Source: Candidatus Vogelbacteria bacterium
Lineage (GTDB): Bacteria; Patescibacteriota; Minisyncoccia; Phycocordibacterales; XYD1-FULL-46-19
Length of the DNA stretch: 18,656 bases
Direction: 5' to 3'
Assembly: GCA_026395035.1 (NCBI GenBank)
Contig: JAPLZN010000076.1
Span: 1 to 18,656 of the forward strand
The notes under the pieces are model-generated. The model searched no databases and was not told the DNA's origin. It saw nothing but the letters and a program-made list of their open reading frames with translations. Position numbers and translations under genes: made by a program. Below, piece after piece: positions 6,513-13,897 of the stretch (position 1 is the stretch's first letter; every line of letters starts with the position of its first letter).

Positions 6513-6815
6513 TTACTCTTCAATTACTCCCAATATGTTCTCCTCCTTAATAATGAGATATTCTTTCCCGTCAATTTTAATCTCGTCCGGACCGTATTTG
6601 GCGAAAATTACTTTTTGTCCCTTCTTAACCGACAAGGGCAAGAGTACGCCGTCATCTGTCATTTTGCCGGGACCAACAGCAATCACCGTGCCCTGTTCGG
6701 GGCGTTCGCCGGAAGTCGTATCGGGAATAATGATCCCACTTTTAGTTTTTTCCTCCTTGGCCAAAGGCTCAACGAGAACCCGGTCACCGAGAGGTTTAAT
6801 GTGTGTTTTGTTCAT
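6513..6815 (-). CDS. groS: GroES co-chaperonin (Hsp10)
   Basis: A complete 100-residue GroES: IKPLGDRVLVEPL at the N terminus, the mobile loop region EEKTKSGIIIPDTT (about 21-34), then EQGTVIAVGPG and a C-terminal KYGPDEIKIDGKEYLIIKEENILGVIEE pattern. It caps the GroEL ring. It is the first gene of the groS-groL operon. I see no CIRCE operator (TTAGCACTC type) and no strong promoter or Shine-Dalgarno upstream, so HrcA control is not supported by this sequence. Confidence 0.97.
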   Translation of the reverse strand: MNKTHIKPLGDRVLVEPLAKEEKTKSGIIIPDTTSGERPEQGTVIAVGPGKMTDDGVLLPLSVKKGQKVIFAKYGPDEIKIDGKEYLIIKEENILGVIEE

Positions 6816-6972
6816 ATAAAATAATGTTAAACCGCTATGAGACGAAATTGGTAATTGTAATTAAGTACCGACCTCTGAATCTTACACCAAAAACCCCAGT
6901 TTCTTCAAGGTTTTTCGCCCAGCCGATTGAGCTTTAAAATAAGGCCCAATTGAGGCCTATTTTGACCCATAT

Positions 6973-7001
6973 TTGACATTTTTCTCGTTATGGTGTATAC
7001 T
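6973..7001 (+). promoter_or_regulatory. Strong sigma-70-type promoter of the 7068 gene
   Basis: TTGACA (6973-6978) and TATACT (6996-7001) are 17 bases apart: a perfect -35, perfect spacing and a five-of-six -10. The start would be near 7008, giving a leader of about 60 nt. The first bases after the -35 (TTTTTC) match those in the promoter at 3771-3799. Confidence 0.9.
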
Positions 7002-7067
7002 ATAAGATAGTAGACAAGTAAGGTTAAAAAACTAAATATTCGAAATGGCCTAAAGGAGGGCCCGATC

Positions 7068-7394
7068 ATGAAGAATTTGCTCATTCGCCACTTCCTCCGT
7101 CTCTGGAGCTGGCTGATCGCGCTGGCCAGTCGCAAGCACCCGACCACCGCCGTGGCCGTGGCGATTCCCGTCCAGTTCGGCGACGAGGTCCCGACGGTCT
7201 TCGGACCGCAGACCATCGTCAAGTCCTGGCGGCCGGACGGAGAGCCCAAGAAGGTGCTCTACCAGTCCCGCGCCACCGATCGGTGGCTCGCGGCCAAGGT
7301 GGTCGAATACGACCAGACCACCGACCGCTTCAAGCTGGCACGGCGGGCGCATCCGATTTATCGGCGCGCCCACCGTAACCCGGTGGCCGCCTGA
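7068..7394 (+). CDS. Small basic protein of unknown function
   Basis: A 108-residue protein that I do not recognise. The N terminus has a short hydrophobic, arginine-flanked stretch (about residues 4-20) that could be a weak membrane or amphipathic segment. The middle is beta-like (AVAVAIPVQFG), and the C-terminal third is strongly basic (KLARRAHPIYRRAHRN). Reality is supported by a near-perfect promoter, AAAGGAGGG seven bases before the ATG, and a terminator 24 bases after the stop. The coding sequence is clearly more GC-rich than most neighbours, which could mean transfer or high expression. Nothing in the context gives its function. Confidence 0.75.
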   Translation: MKNLLIRHFLRLWSWLIALASRKHPTTAVAVAIPVQFGDEVPTVFGPQTIVKSWRPDGEPKKVLYQSRATDRWLAAKVVEYDQTTDRFKLARRAHPIYRRAHRNPVAA

Positions 7395-7418
7395 CTAAAA
7401 CTGCGGCCCACCCATACA

Positions 7419-7458
7419 CCCCGGCATTTGCGCAAGCAGATGCCGGGGTTGATTTTTT
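7419..7458 (+). terminator. Intrinsic terminator of the 7068 gene
   Basis: A perfect 9-bp stem CCCCGGCAT / ATGCCGGGG (7419-7427 with 7440-7448) is followed by TTGATTTTTT. The stem resembles the terminator at 7622-7660. Confidence 0.9.
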
Positions 7459-7474
7459 ACTCAAACAAAAAACA

Positions 7475-7503
7475 TTGACTTATGCGCATAAAAATAAGAC
7501 AAT
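7475..7503 (+). promoter_or_regulatory. Promoter of candidate ncRNA 2
   Basis: TTGACT (7475-7480) and GACAAT (7498-7503) are 17 bases apart. It lies 16 bases after the preceding terminator, so it starts a separate unit with an expected start near 7510. Confidence 0.65.
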
Positions 7504-7509
7504 AATGAC

Positions 7510-7660
7510 AGACAAGTCGGGGCCTTTTTGTAAAAAGAAAGGAGAACCTGTTTTCCGGGGATCTCCCCACAAAAATCAATGTTGCTAACCTATTCTTGAT
7601 TTCAACCCACCCGACTTTCTTCCCCGGCAATCGCTTCGCGATTGCCGGGGTTAATTTTTT
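7510..7660 (+). ncRNA. Candidate structured small RNA 2, about 150 nt, unrecognised
   Basis: A promoter and a strong terminator enclose about 150 nt in which almost every segment can pair. An 8-bp closing stem AAGTCGGG / CCCGACTT (7514-7521 with 7610-7617) encloses four hairpins: 7524-7537 (CTTTTT-GT-AAAAAG), 7541-7546 with 7551-7556, GGGG-ATCT-CCCC at 7557-7568, and AAATCAA / TTGATTT (7573-7579 with 7596-7602). The terminator follows directly. An AAAGGAGA sequence at 7538 has no start codon at a useful distance. A 27-codon frame from the ATG at 7505 begins before the expected transcription start, so a peptide is less likely. I could not match it to 6S, SRP or other known RNAs. Confidence 0.55.
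7622..7660 (+). terminator. Intrinsic terminator of candidate ncRNA 2
   Basis: A perfect 12-bp stem CCCCGGCAATCG / CGATTGCCGGGG (7622-7633 with 7639-7650) with a CTTCG loop is followed by TTAATTTTTT. Confidence 0.92.
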
Positions 7661-7678
7661 GCCGATCAATTTTCAAGC

Positions 7679-7712
7679 AAAAAAACAGGGCCGCTACTAG
7701 GAGCCGGCCCTG
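7679..7712 (-). terminator. Intrinsic terminator of purM
   Basis: An 8-bp stem CAGGGCCG / CGGCCCTG (7686-7693 with 7705-7712) is followed on the minus strand by seven T. It lies 46 bases after the purM stop and is convergent with the ncRNA 2 terminator. Confidence 0.88.
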
Positions 7713-7757
7713 ATGTTTCCTTATGATAGCCCTAAAATCAAACTTCTTGACGACCTG

Positions 7758-8963
7758 TCAAACCTTGAAATCGTAAGATTCCTTCGTGCCACCTTGTTTG
7801 ATAATCACCCGACGAGAGAGTGTGACCCCTTGGTCCTCCTCCACCCGGCCGATTTCCTTGGCGGCAATATCGAACTGGGCAGCAATCTGAATGCAGAGCT
7901 GTACCGCTGATCTACTCGAGACCACTGCTTCCAGCCGATGCCCGCAATTGTACGACGAGAACATCTCCCGCCAGGAAAGCTTACGAGCCACCTGAAGGAA
8001 TTGAAAAAGCGGCGGGGTCGGAAACAATTTATCCTTGACATATACATTCCCGGGCTGACCGAACTTGCCAATCTTAGTCTGCCCGCCGCCGGAGCAGTGA
8101 ATCAGACCTTGGATACTCTCGCGTCCCAGCTCCTCGAAGAGCTTTTTCACCATCGGCAGGTAGGTGCGGGTCGGAGAGAGCAGGGCTTGGGCGATCGTGA
8201 ACCGCGGATCACCGGACAAAGGTCCTCCCAGCCAGTGTTCGCCGCAGTAGATGAGACCGGGCAATGTTTCCGGCGCATATGTTTCGGTATGCACGCGGTA
8301 ATCCGGATGAAGGGAGTCGTGGCGAGCATTGGTCAGCCCGTTGGACCCCATACCCGAATTGGGTTCATTCTCGTAGGTCGCTTGACCGGTGGAACTAAAC
8401 CCGACGATGATGCCGCCCGGACGAATCCGGCTGGCGTCGATGACATCCCGACGTTGAAATTTCACGGTGATCACATTATCCACCGTGATCGTCCGAATGA
8501 GATCGCCCAGATCGGCCGTTTCGCCGCCCGCGTAATAGCAGGGGATGCCAATCCCCGTGAGCCATTCGCAGAGGAACTGGCAGTACTCGATCAAGGTCTT
8601 GATGACTTCGCCCGGAATGAGCGCCTTATTCCGGCCGACCGTCATGTTAATTACGAACGGTCCCATGGCGCCGGCGCACATTGCGTCGTCCACATTCATG
8701 AACAGGCTGTCCCGGACGATTCCCTTCCAGACCGACAAGTCGCCGGTCAGTTTCCAGTAGAGATAGGCCAGTCCGGCTTTGGTGCCCGCCCCGTCGGCAT
8801 GCTGGATGATGCACTTCGTCGGATCGTTATCGAACACATCCGGCAAAATCGTGCAGAACGCTCCGGGATAAAGGCCCTTATCCATCGTGGTGATGGCCGC
8901 ATGCACCTCGCTTTTCTCGGAGGATACGCCCCGCTTTTCGTAAGTCGAAAGTTCTTCACTCAT
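7758..8963 (-). CDS. purM: Phosphoribosylformylglycinamidine cyclo-ligase (AIR synthase), long Bacteroidetes-type
   Basis: A 401-residue PurM-family protein. PurM closes the imidazole ring of the purine precursor, using ATP to make AIR from FGAM in the cytoplasm. Family motifs run in order: RGVSSEKSEVHAAI (about 11-24), HADGAGTKAGLAYLYWK, NVDDAMCAGA, GGETADLGDLIRT, GQATYE and GMGSNGLTNARHD, LSPTRTYLPMVKKL, and a C-terminal HCSGGGQTK and GHRLE. The sequence and length follow the long form I know from Bacteroidetes, not the roughly 345-residue E. coli form. It stands alone, with its own promoter (9021-9049), AAGGAG six bases before the ATG, and a terminator. No other purine gene is in the window, so its pathway context, or a different substrate, is open. 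Transfer from a Bacteroidetes-like donor is plausible. Confidence 0.9.
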   Translation of the reverse strand: MSEELSTYEKRGVSSEKSEVHAAITTMDKGLYPGAFCTILPDVFDNDPTKCIIQHADGAGTKAGLAYLYWKLTGDLSVWKGIVRDSLFMNVDDAMCAGAMGPFVINMTVGRNKALIPGEVIKTLIEYCQFLCEWLTGIGIPCYYAGGETADLGDLIRTITVDNVITVKFQRRDVIDASRIRPGGIIVGFSSTGQATYENEPNSGMGSNGLTNARHDSLHPDYRVHTETYAPETLPGLIYCGEHWLGGPLSGDPRFTIAQALLSPTRTYLPMVKKLFEELGRESIQGLIHCSGGGQTKIGKFGQPGNVYVKDKLFPTPPLFQFLQVARKLSWREMFSSYNCGHRLEAVVSSRSAVQLCIQIAAQFDIAAKEIGRVEEDQGVTLSRRVIIKQGGTKESYDFKV

Positions 8964-9020
8964 CAGACACTCCTTCTTCTCAACGTAAATTGCCTTTTAA
9001 AAATAGGCTGGTCCTCTGTT

Positions 9021-9049
9021 ACTTAATCACAGTCAGCCACACCAGTCAA
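9021..9049 (-). promoter_or_regulatory. Promoter of purM
   Basis: On the minus strand TTGACT (9044-9049) and TTAAGT (9021-9026) are 17 bases apart, giving a start near 9014 and a leader of about 50 nt with an AAGGAG site. Confidence 0.65.
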
Positions 9050-9060
9050 TGGACGAAGCA

Positions 9061-9089
9061 TTGCCTTTTTTCTCCTTTTTTGATATAGT
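9061..9089 (+). promoter_or_regulatory. Promoter of secG, probably giving a leaderless mRNA
   Basis: TTGCCT (9061-9066) and TATAGT (9084-9089) are 17 bases apart. Only 11 bases separate the -10 from the secG ATG, so transcription would start about 4-5 bases before it. No Shine-Dalgarno is present. Confidence 0.75.
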
Positions 9090-9100
9090 GGTCTTTAATT

Positions 9101-9334
9101 ATGTTATCTCAGATTTTGCCCTGGATTCAGATCATCCTGTCGGTCCTCTTGGTGGGGGCGATTTTGTTGCAACAGTCCGAAGCCGGCTTGGGCGGAACTT
9201 TCGGCGGATCCAGCTCAGCCAATCCTTTCCACACCAAACGGGGAGCGGAAAAAAATATCTTCATTGCGACCATCATCTTGGGTGCCCTGTTCCTCGTCGC
9301 TACCCTGCTTTCCTCCTACCTCCAAATTCAATAA
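9101..9334 (+). CDS. secG: SecG, protein-export membrane subunit
   Basis: A complete 77-residue SecG: two membrane helices (about 5-23 and 53-72) joined by the conserved cytoplasmic loop LLQQSEAGLGGTFGGSSS (22-39) and RGAEK. It is the small helper subunit of the SecYEG channel. The promoter lies so close that the transcript is probably leaderless. It is followed after 92 bases by a membrane-anchored solute-binding protein, and the two may be co-transcribed. Confidence 0.95.
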   Translation: MLSQILPWIQIILSVLLVGAILLQQSEAGLGGTFGGSSSANPFHTKRGAEKNIFIATIILGALFLVATLLSSYLQIQ

Positions 9335-9388
9335 TCTGATTGGCCGTTTAAGCCGATCCGGATGAATTTTTCTCCATCGTATTTTTTT

Positions 9389-9416
9389 ATTCGTCACTCG
9401 TCATTCATCACTCGAC
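9389..9416. repeat. Heptanucleotide array F
   Basis: Four tandem units of the ATTCGTC, ACTCGTC, ATTCATC and ACTCGAC type end 10 bases before the ATG of the solute-binding protein. A segment CATCGTATTTTT precedes the array (9375-9386), as it does before the array of the MFS gene at 13983. Confidence 0.75.
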
Positions 9417-9426
9417 ACTGAATTAA

Positions 9427-11151
9427 ATGTCTTTCTCCTCGGGCCAATTGCCCCTGCGCCAAGAAATTTACCGCGCTCTATCTTCTTTCAGTCTAAAACA
9501 AAAACTGTTGTTGCTTTTTTTAGCCGTCATCTTTATCGGAAGTATCGTTGCATTGGCCTGGAAACTGAATGACCGTTGGCTCGTCACCGTCGCTGTTCCG
9601 GGTGGCACACTCACCGAAGGTATCGTCGGTTTTCCCGCCCATGGTAATCCTCTGTTCGCTATCACTGATCCGGATCGCGATCTGGCTGCCCTCGTCTATT
9701 CCGGCCTGCTCAAGATTGGAAAGGACGGACTAATCATTCCCGACCTCGCCCAGTCATATACTGTTTCCGCCGACGGACTCTCCTACGATTTTAAACTGCG
9801 CGCCGGTCTTTCCTGGCAAGACGGCACTCCGCTAACCGCCGACGATGTTGTTTTTACCATCGGCAAGATTCAGGATCCGGCGGTCAAAAGTCCGCGCCGG
9901 GCCGCCTGGGAAGGAGTTCGGGCGCAAAAGATTGGCGGACTCGAGGTCAGATTCAGTTTGAAAAAACCCTATTCCGCTTTTTTGGAAAATGCCACGATTG
10001 GCCTCTTGCCGAAGCATCTCTGGCAAGAAATAAAGTCGGAAGCTTTTTCCTTGTCTGAATACAATATCAAGGGTGTTGGTTCGGGACCGTATCGAATCGT
10101 GGCCGTCGAGCGCGAGCCCACCGGTCTACCGGCGATCTATCGACTCGAACCATTCAAGAATTACGCCGGTGGCGAACCGAAGATCACTTCGCTAATTCTA
10201 CACTTCTACAAAAACGATGAGACGATTCGGACCGCTTATGAGCGTGGCGAAATCGACAGTTTTGGATCCATTCCGCCAACAACGGCCGCTTTATTGAAAA
10301 AAAATGGAGCTAATGTCCAAACTATTTCACTTCCGCGTATCTTTGCCGCCTTTTTCAATCAAAACGATCCCGTTCTATCCGACCGAACCGTTCGTAGTGC
10401 TCTGTCTTTAACAACCGATAAAAACTCCCTTATTAAGAATGCCCTGCAGGGAGCGGGGGTGGCAATCAACGGACCGATCCCACCAGGATCGGAAGGATAC
10501 CTGGCTGACCGCCAGTCGGTTTACGATCCGAAGGCGGCCGCCGAACTGCTGGAGAAAGCCGGCTGGAAAAAAGGCGTCGACGGAATTTGGGCCAAAACGG
10601 ATAAAAAAAATAAAACCGTGCGTTTGGAATTCAACCTTTCGACCGCGGCGGCCCCCGAACTGAAATCGACCGCGGAATTATTGGTGGCGGAGTGGAACCA
10701 ATTTGGAGCCAAAGTTACCGTTTCCATCTACGACCTGGCTGATCTGGATCAAAATTTAATTCGACCGCGGAAATTTTCCGCTCTGCTATTCGGGGAAATA
10801 CTGGGACGCGACCCAGACCTCTATTCCTTCTGGCACTCTTCGCAACGGTTGGCTCCCGGACTGAATATTACGCAATATGCCAATTCGACCGCCGACAAAT
10901 TACTCGAGGATGCCCGACGATCCGGCGATCCGGAAATCCGAACCGCCAAATACGAAAAGTTCCAAACGGAACTGGCCAAAGACAATCCGGCCATCTTTCT
11001 GTATTCGCCGTATTTTCTATACATTCTTCCGGCCAAGGTCAAGGGGGCCGATTTCCCTTCCCTAATCGTTCCCTCCGAACGCTTTGCCACCATCGCCGAT
11101 TGGTATATCGCTCACGACCGCGTGTGGAAGATATTCACGACCAAGCAATAA
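9427..11151 (+). CDS. Membrane-anchored family 5 solute-binding protein (DppA/OppA-like)
   Basis: A 574-residue protein of the SBP_bac_5 family, which captures peptides or other small solutes for ABC importers. A short cytoplasmic N terminus and a membrane helix (about 27-46) are followed by the binding domain. Family features include GLLKIGKDGLIIPDLAQSY, the LSYDFKLRAGLSWQDGTPLTADDVVFT block (about 118-144), GSGPYRI, and a late segment of the YEKFQTELAKDNPAIFLY type. There is no lipobox cysteine, so it is held by an uncleaved helix and not a lipid. No permease or ATPase genes are nearby. The stop codon lies inside a heptamer array. No Shine-Dalgarno precedes the start. Confidence 0.92.
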   Translation: MSFSSGQLPLRQEIYRALSSFSLKQKLLLLFLAVIFIGSIVALAWKLNDRWLVTVAVPGGTLTEGIVGFPAHGNPLFAITDPDRDLAALVYSGLLKIGKDGLIIPDLAQSYTVSADGLSYDFKLRAGLSWQDGTPLTADDVVFTIGKIQDPAVKSPRRAAWEGVRAQKIGGLEVRFSLKKPYSAFLENATIGLLPKHLWQEIKSEAFSLSEYNIKGVGSGPYRIVAVEREPTGLPAIYRLEPFKNYAGGEPKITSLILHFYKNDETIRTAYERGEIDSFGSIPPTTAALLKKNGANVQTISLPRIFAAFFNQNDPVLSDRTVRSALSLTTDKNSLIKNALQGAGVAINGPIPPGSEGYLADRQSVYDPKAAAELLEKAGWKKGVDGIWAKTDKKNKTVRLEFNLSTAAAPELKSTAELLVAEWNQFGAKVTVSIYDLADLDQNLIRPRKFSALLFGEILGRDPDLYSFWHSSQRLAPGLNITQYANSTADKLLEDARRSGDPEIRTAKYEKFQTELAKDNPAIFLYSPYFLYILPAKVKGADFPSLIVPSERFATIADWYIAHDRVWKIFTTKQ

Positions 11152-11233
11152 GTACTAAGCGGTAAGCAATAAACAAAAAAATAAATATTCGTTAATGTTT
11201 AGCGCTTATTGTTTACCGCTTACGGCTTACGGC
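11144..11233. repeat. Inverted pair of heptanucleotide arrays (E)
   Basis: Bases 11144-11171 hold four units (AGCAATA, AGTACTA, AGCGGTA, AGCAATA) that begin within the last codons of the solute-binding protein gene. Bases 11192-11233 hold six units (such as TTAGCGC, TTATTGT, TTACCGC and two TTACGGC). The second set is nearly the reverse complement of the first, so the spacer can form a long hairpin that may also end transcription. Confidence 0.75.
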
Positions 11234-11307
11234 AAAAAACGTCAGCTTTAAAAATTATTCTCATTAGAATTAACAAATTAATCACTTATTATCAATCTAA
11301 CTAATCT

Positions 11308-13557
11308 ATGAACTATCCTCGACGACAATACCGTCCGGGCGCCGGCGACACCTCTCGTCCCGCACCGCACGGCAAGACTCCGGCTCCGGCCGCCGGCCAG
11401 CGAAACCATTTTAGCGCTTCCCCAACCGATCGGATTACTCCCTATCCACCGCGCTCCTCTCGACCGGCGCCGGTTCGCGGAGGTGTACCGGCCGCCAACC
11501 GCCAACCACCGCGGCCAGCCTTTGGCAATCCTTATTCCTCGCCAACTCGACCGGGAGCGTCAAACAAAGGACCAACCGGAACCTGGAACCGGCGACCAGC
11601 GAGCACGCCGTGGCCAGCCGCCAGGACATCCTCCGCTGGCCGGCCAGGAGCCACTCCTTTCCTGACCACCAGACCGGGGATTACCAAGGGGACAGGAGAG
11701 AAAAAAGCCAGCAAACACGGATCACGCCAAGGCTTCGGCCGCCCGCGCAAGAAAACCGCCTTTGATCGTCCACTACCCGACGAATTCAATGATCTCAATA
11801 TGGCCGAAGGCGAAACGGAAACCGGAGAAGAAAAAAATTCCGCCGGATCCAACCAGGAAAGACCACGGAAAATTCCGCCCCTCGCCCCAGGTGATATTCG
11901 CATCATCCCACTGGGTGGCGTAGAGGAAATTGGCAAAAATATGACCGCCATTGAAATGGATGGCGATATTTTGATTGTGGACGAGGGACTGTTGTTCCCC
12001 GGTGAAGACGCGCCGGGTGTGGATTACATCATTCCCGACACTACCTATTTGGAAGAACGCAAACATCTGATTCGCGGCGTGATTGTCACTCACGGTCACC
12101 TGGACCACATCGGTGGAGTGCCTTACATTCAGCCAAAGCTCGGCAATCCGCCGATCTACACTTCACTTCTGACGGCTGTCATGATCAAGAAGCGGCAAGA
12201 GGAATTTCCCCATCTGCCCAAATTAAACCTCCAGGTGGTGGACAAGAAAGATGTTTTGCGTCTGGGACATTTTCGCGTGCGCTTCTTCGAGACGACTCAT
12301 ACCATTCCCGATTCACTGGGAACCATCATTGAAACCCCTTACGGCAACATTATCGTAACCGGCGATTTCAAGCTGGATCACCAAGATGGCGTCGTGGTGA
12401 ATGAAGAACGCGAGATGTTTGAGAAGCTCGGCCAAGAAAAAAATCTTCTCTTAATGGCGGAATCGACGAATGTCGAACGGCCCGGTTTTTCTTTCTCGGA
12501 AAAAGAGGTCCAGAAGAATGTGCGCGAAATAGTTGAAAAAGCCAAGGGTCGCGTGATTATTGGTTCTTTCTCGTCACTGTTCGAACGGATTTTCTATATC
12601 ATCCTGGCCTGCGAGGAAATCGGCAAAAAAGTGGCAATCGAAGGCCGCTCGATGAAAACAAATGTCGACATCGCACAGGAACTCGGTATTTTGAAGGTAA
12701 AAAAGGGGACGATTATTTCGACCGACACGATCGACGATTTCCCCGACGACCGAATCGTTATTTTGGCCACTGGCGCACAAGGCGACGATTTCGCCGCCCT
12801 AATGCGGATGTCACAAAAAGAGCACAGGGCGGTCAAGATTAAGCGGGGCGACACCGTGCTTCTTTCCTCGTCGGTCATCCCCGGCAATGAAAAATCGGTC
12901 CAAAAACTGAAAGACAATCTGTCTCGTTTGGGCGCCAAGATTATTCACTACGGCATCGCCGCCGTTCATTCATCCGGCCATTCCTATCAGGGCGAGCTAT
13001 TGTGGGTGGAAAAGATGCTCAAACCGAAGTTCTTCGTTCCGATGCACGGCCACCATTTCCACTTACGCATTCACGCCGATGTCGCGATGGAAGCCGGCAT
13101 CCTGGAAAAGAATATCGTCGTACCGGATAACGGTAGCCTCATTGAAATCACCGACAATGGCGAGAAAATTCACCTGCGCAAGGAAACTGTTCCGGCCAAT
13201 GTGATAATGGTAGACGGCTTGGGCACCAACAATGTCAAAGAGGTGGTCATCCGCGACCGGCAAATGCTGGCCGAAGACGGCATGTTCGTCCTGATTGCCA
13301 TTATCGATATGAAGAGTGGCAAAGTCCGCAAATCGCCGGACATCATTTCGCGCGGGTTTATTTACCTGAAAGAATCCCAGGATCTCTTGCGCCATGTGCG
13401 ACTGGTCACCAAGAAAACGATCGAGGAGGCGACCACCAATATGCACCCGATCAATCTGGACTACCTCAAAAACGCCGTCCGCGAAGAGCTGGGCAAGTAT
13501 TTGTTCCAGAAAACGCACAAGCGCCCGATTATTCTCCCAGTTCTAATTGAAGTGTAA
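11308..13557 (+). CDS. rnj: Ribonuclease J with a long basic, proline-rich N-terminal tail
   Basis: A 749-residue metallo-beta-lactamase/beta-CASP nuclease that processes and degrades RNA (5'-3' exo- and endonuclease in the family). The catalytic part begins near D196 (DIRIIPLGG). It has the zinc motif H262-G-H264-L-D266-H267, D353 in GDFKLD, the H554-S-S-G-H558 motif, H580 and a C-terminal dimerisation domain. The first 195 residues are low complexity, rich in P, R, G, S and T, then acidic near 150-185, and are not part of the usual RNase J of about 550 residues. One region is unusual: GSFSSLFERI stands where most RNase J have an ASNIHR-type motif. The ATG at 11308 is the only early start, without Shine-Dalgarno; the next methionine (residue about 164) would remove most of the tail. 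Confidence 0.95.
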   Translation: MNYPRRQYRPGAGDTSRPAPHGKTPAPAAGQRNHFSASPTDRITPYPPRSSRPAPVRGGVPAANRQPPRPAFGNPYSSPTRPGASNKGPTGTWNRRPASTPWPAARTSSAGRPGATPFLTTRPGITKGTGEKKASKHGSRQGFGRPRKKTAFDRPLPDEFNDLNMAEGETETGEEKNSAGSNQERPRKIPPLAPGDIRIIPLGGVEEIGKNMTAIEMDGDILIVDEGLLFPGEDAPGVDYIIPDTTYLEERKHLIRGVIVTHGHLDHIGGVPYIQPKLGNPPIYTSLLTAVMIKKRQEEFPHLPKLNLQVVDKKDVLRLGHFRVRFFETTHTIPDSLGTIIETPYGNIIVTGDFKLDHQDGVVVNEEREMFEKLGQEKNLLLMAESTNVERPGFSFSEKEVQKNVREIVEKAKGRVIIGSFSSLFERIFYIILACEEIGKKVAIEGRSMKTNVDIAQELGILKVKKGTIISTDTIDDFPDDRIVILATGAQGDDFAALMRMSQKEHRAVKIKRGDTVLLSSSVIPGNEKSVQKLKDNLSRLGAKIIHYGIAAVHSSGHSYQGELLWVEKMLKPKFFVPMHGHHFHLRIHADVAMEAGILEKNIVVPDNGSLIEITDNGEKIHLRKETVPANVIMVDGLGTNNVKEVVIRDRQMLAEDGMFVLIAIIDMKSGKVRKSPDIISRGFIYLKESQDLLRHVRLVTKKTIEEATTNMHPINLDYLKNAVREELGKYLFQKTHKRPIILPVLIEV

Positions 13558-13570
13558 CCAGCTCCTGTAT

Positions 13571-13599
13571 TGTCACCCCGGCGGAGGCCGGGGTCCAGG
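13571..13599. repeat. Left inverted repeat of the GIY-YIG cassette
   Basis: A 29-base unit beginning TGTCACCCCGG and ending CCGGGGTCCAGG. It matches the reverse complement of 13898-13926 at 26 of 29 positions. An in-frame TTG inside it (13570) would add 14 residues to the nuclease; I read that as the repeat, not coding sequence. Confidence 0.9.
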
Positions 13600-13611
13600 A
13601 CTAAACTTACT

Positions 13612-13872
13612 ATGAATACATATTATGTATATATTTTAGCGAGCAAGCGAAATGGCACGCTTTATATTGGCGTGACAAACAACCTTGCGCGTCGTATTTC
13701 TGAACACAAAAGTAGAGAAATAAAAGGATTTACAGAAAAATATAAAATACATACTCTGGTTTATTACAAGGCAACGAATGATATTAATGGAGCTATTGCT
13801 AGAGAAAAATGCATTAAGGAATGGCAGAGGGCTTGGAAAATTAGACTTATTGAAAAGGATAATCCTACTTGA
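13612..13872 (+). CDS. Single-domain GIY-YIG endonuclease (UPF0213/URI-like)
   Basis: An 86-residue GIY-YIG domain, the size of the stand-alone family. It has YVYIL (5-9), L17-Y18-I19-G20, R27/R28, H32 and the catalytic glutamate E65 in AREKCIKEWQR, so all expected active-site residues are present. These nucleases cut DNA, but the role of the stand-alone form is poorly known. The ATG at 13612 was chosen; a TTG start upstream lies in the repeat. Codons are A+T-rich (many AAA, ATA, ATT, TTA), unlike neighbouring genes, which suggests recent arrival. It is bracketed by inverted hairpin repeats. Confidence 0.92.
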   Translation: MNTYYVYILASKRNGTLYIGVTNNLARRISEHKSREIKGFTEKYKIHTLVYYKATNDINGAIAREKCIKEWQRAWKIRLIEKDNPT

Positions 13873-13897
13873 CGTGATTTGAGTTTAGATTTTTAAG

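Noticed and set aside
6936..6963. Palindrome AAAATA(A)GGCC...GGCCTATTTT between groS and the 7068 promoter
   Set aside because: It has an A+T-rich stem with a bulge and lies upstream of two divergent genes, so it is not a terminator; no clear role, probably chance or an operator that cannot be supported.
6816..7020. CIRCE operator or strong promoter for groESL
   Set aside because: No TTAGCACTC...GAGTGCTAA pair was found, and no -35/-10 pair with good spacing on the minus strand.
7938..9026. 362-residue plus-strand frame opposite purM
   Set aside because: It is the antisense shadow of a clearly recognised purM gene and shows no family motifs.
9049..9339. 96-residue plus-strand frame overlapping secG
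   Set aside because: secG in the other frame has the full family signature and its own promoter; this frame has none.
11308..11892. Separate gene fused by error to RNase J
   Set aside because: The frame is open and continuous, low in complexity, and no stop, start or domain boundary suggests two genes; it reads as a disordered tail.
13570..13611. N-terminal extension of the GIY-YIG protein from a TTG codon (MSPRRRPGSRTKLT)
   Set aside because: The added residues are the translation of the hairpin repeat 13571-13599; the ATG at 13612 gives the normal domain start.
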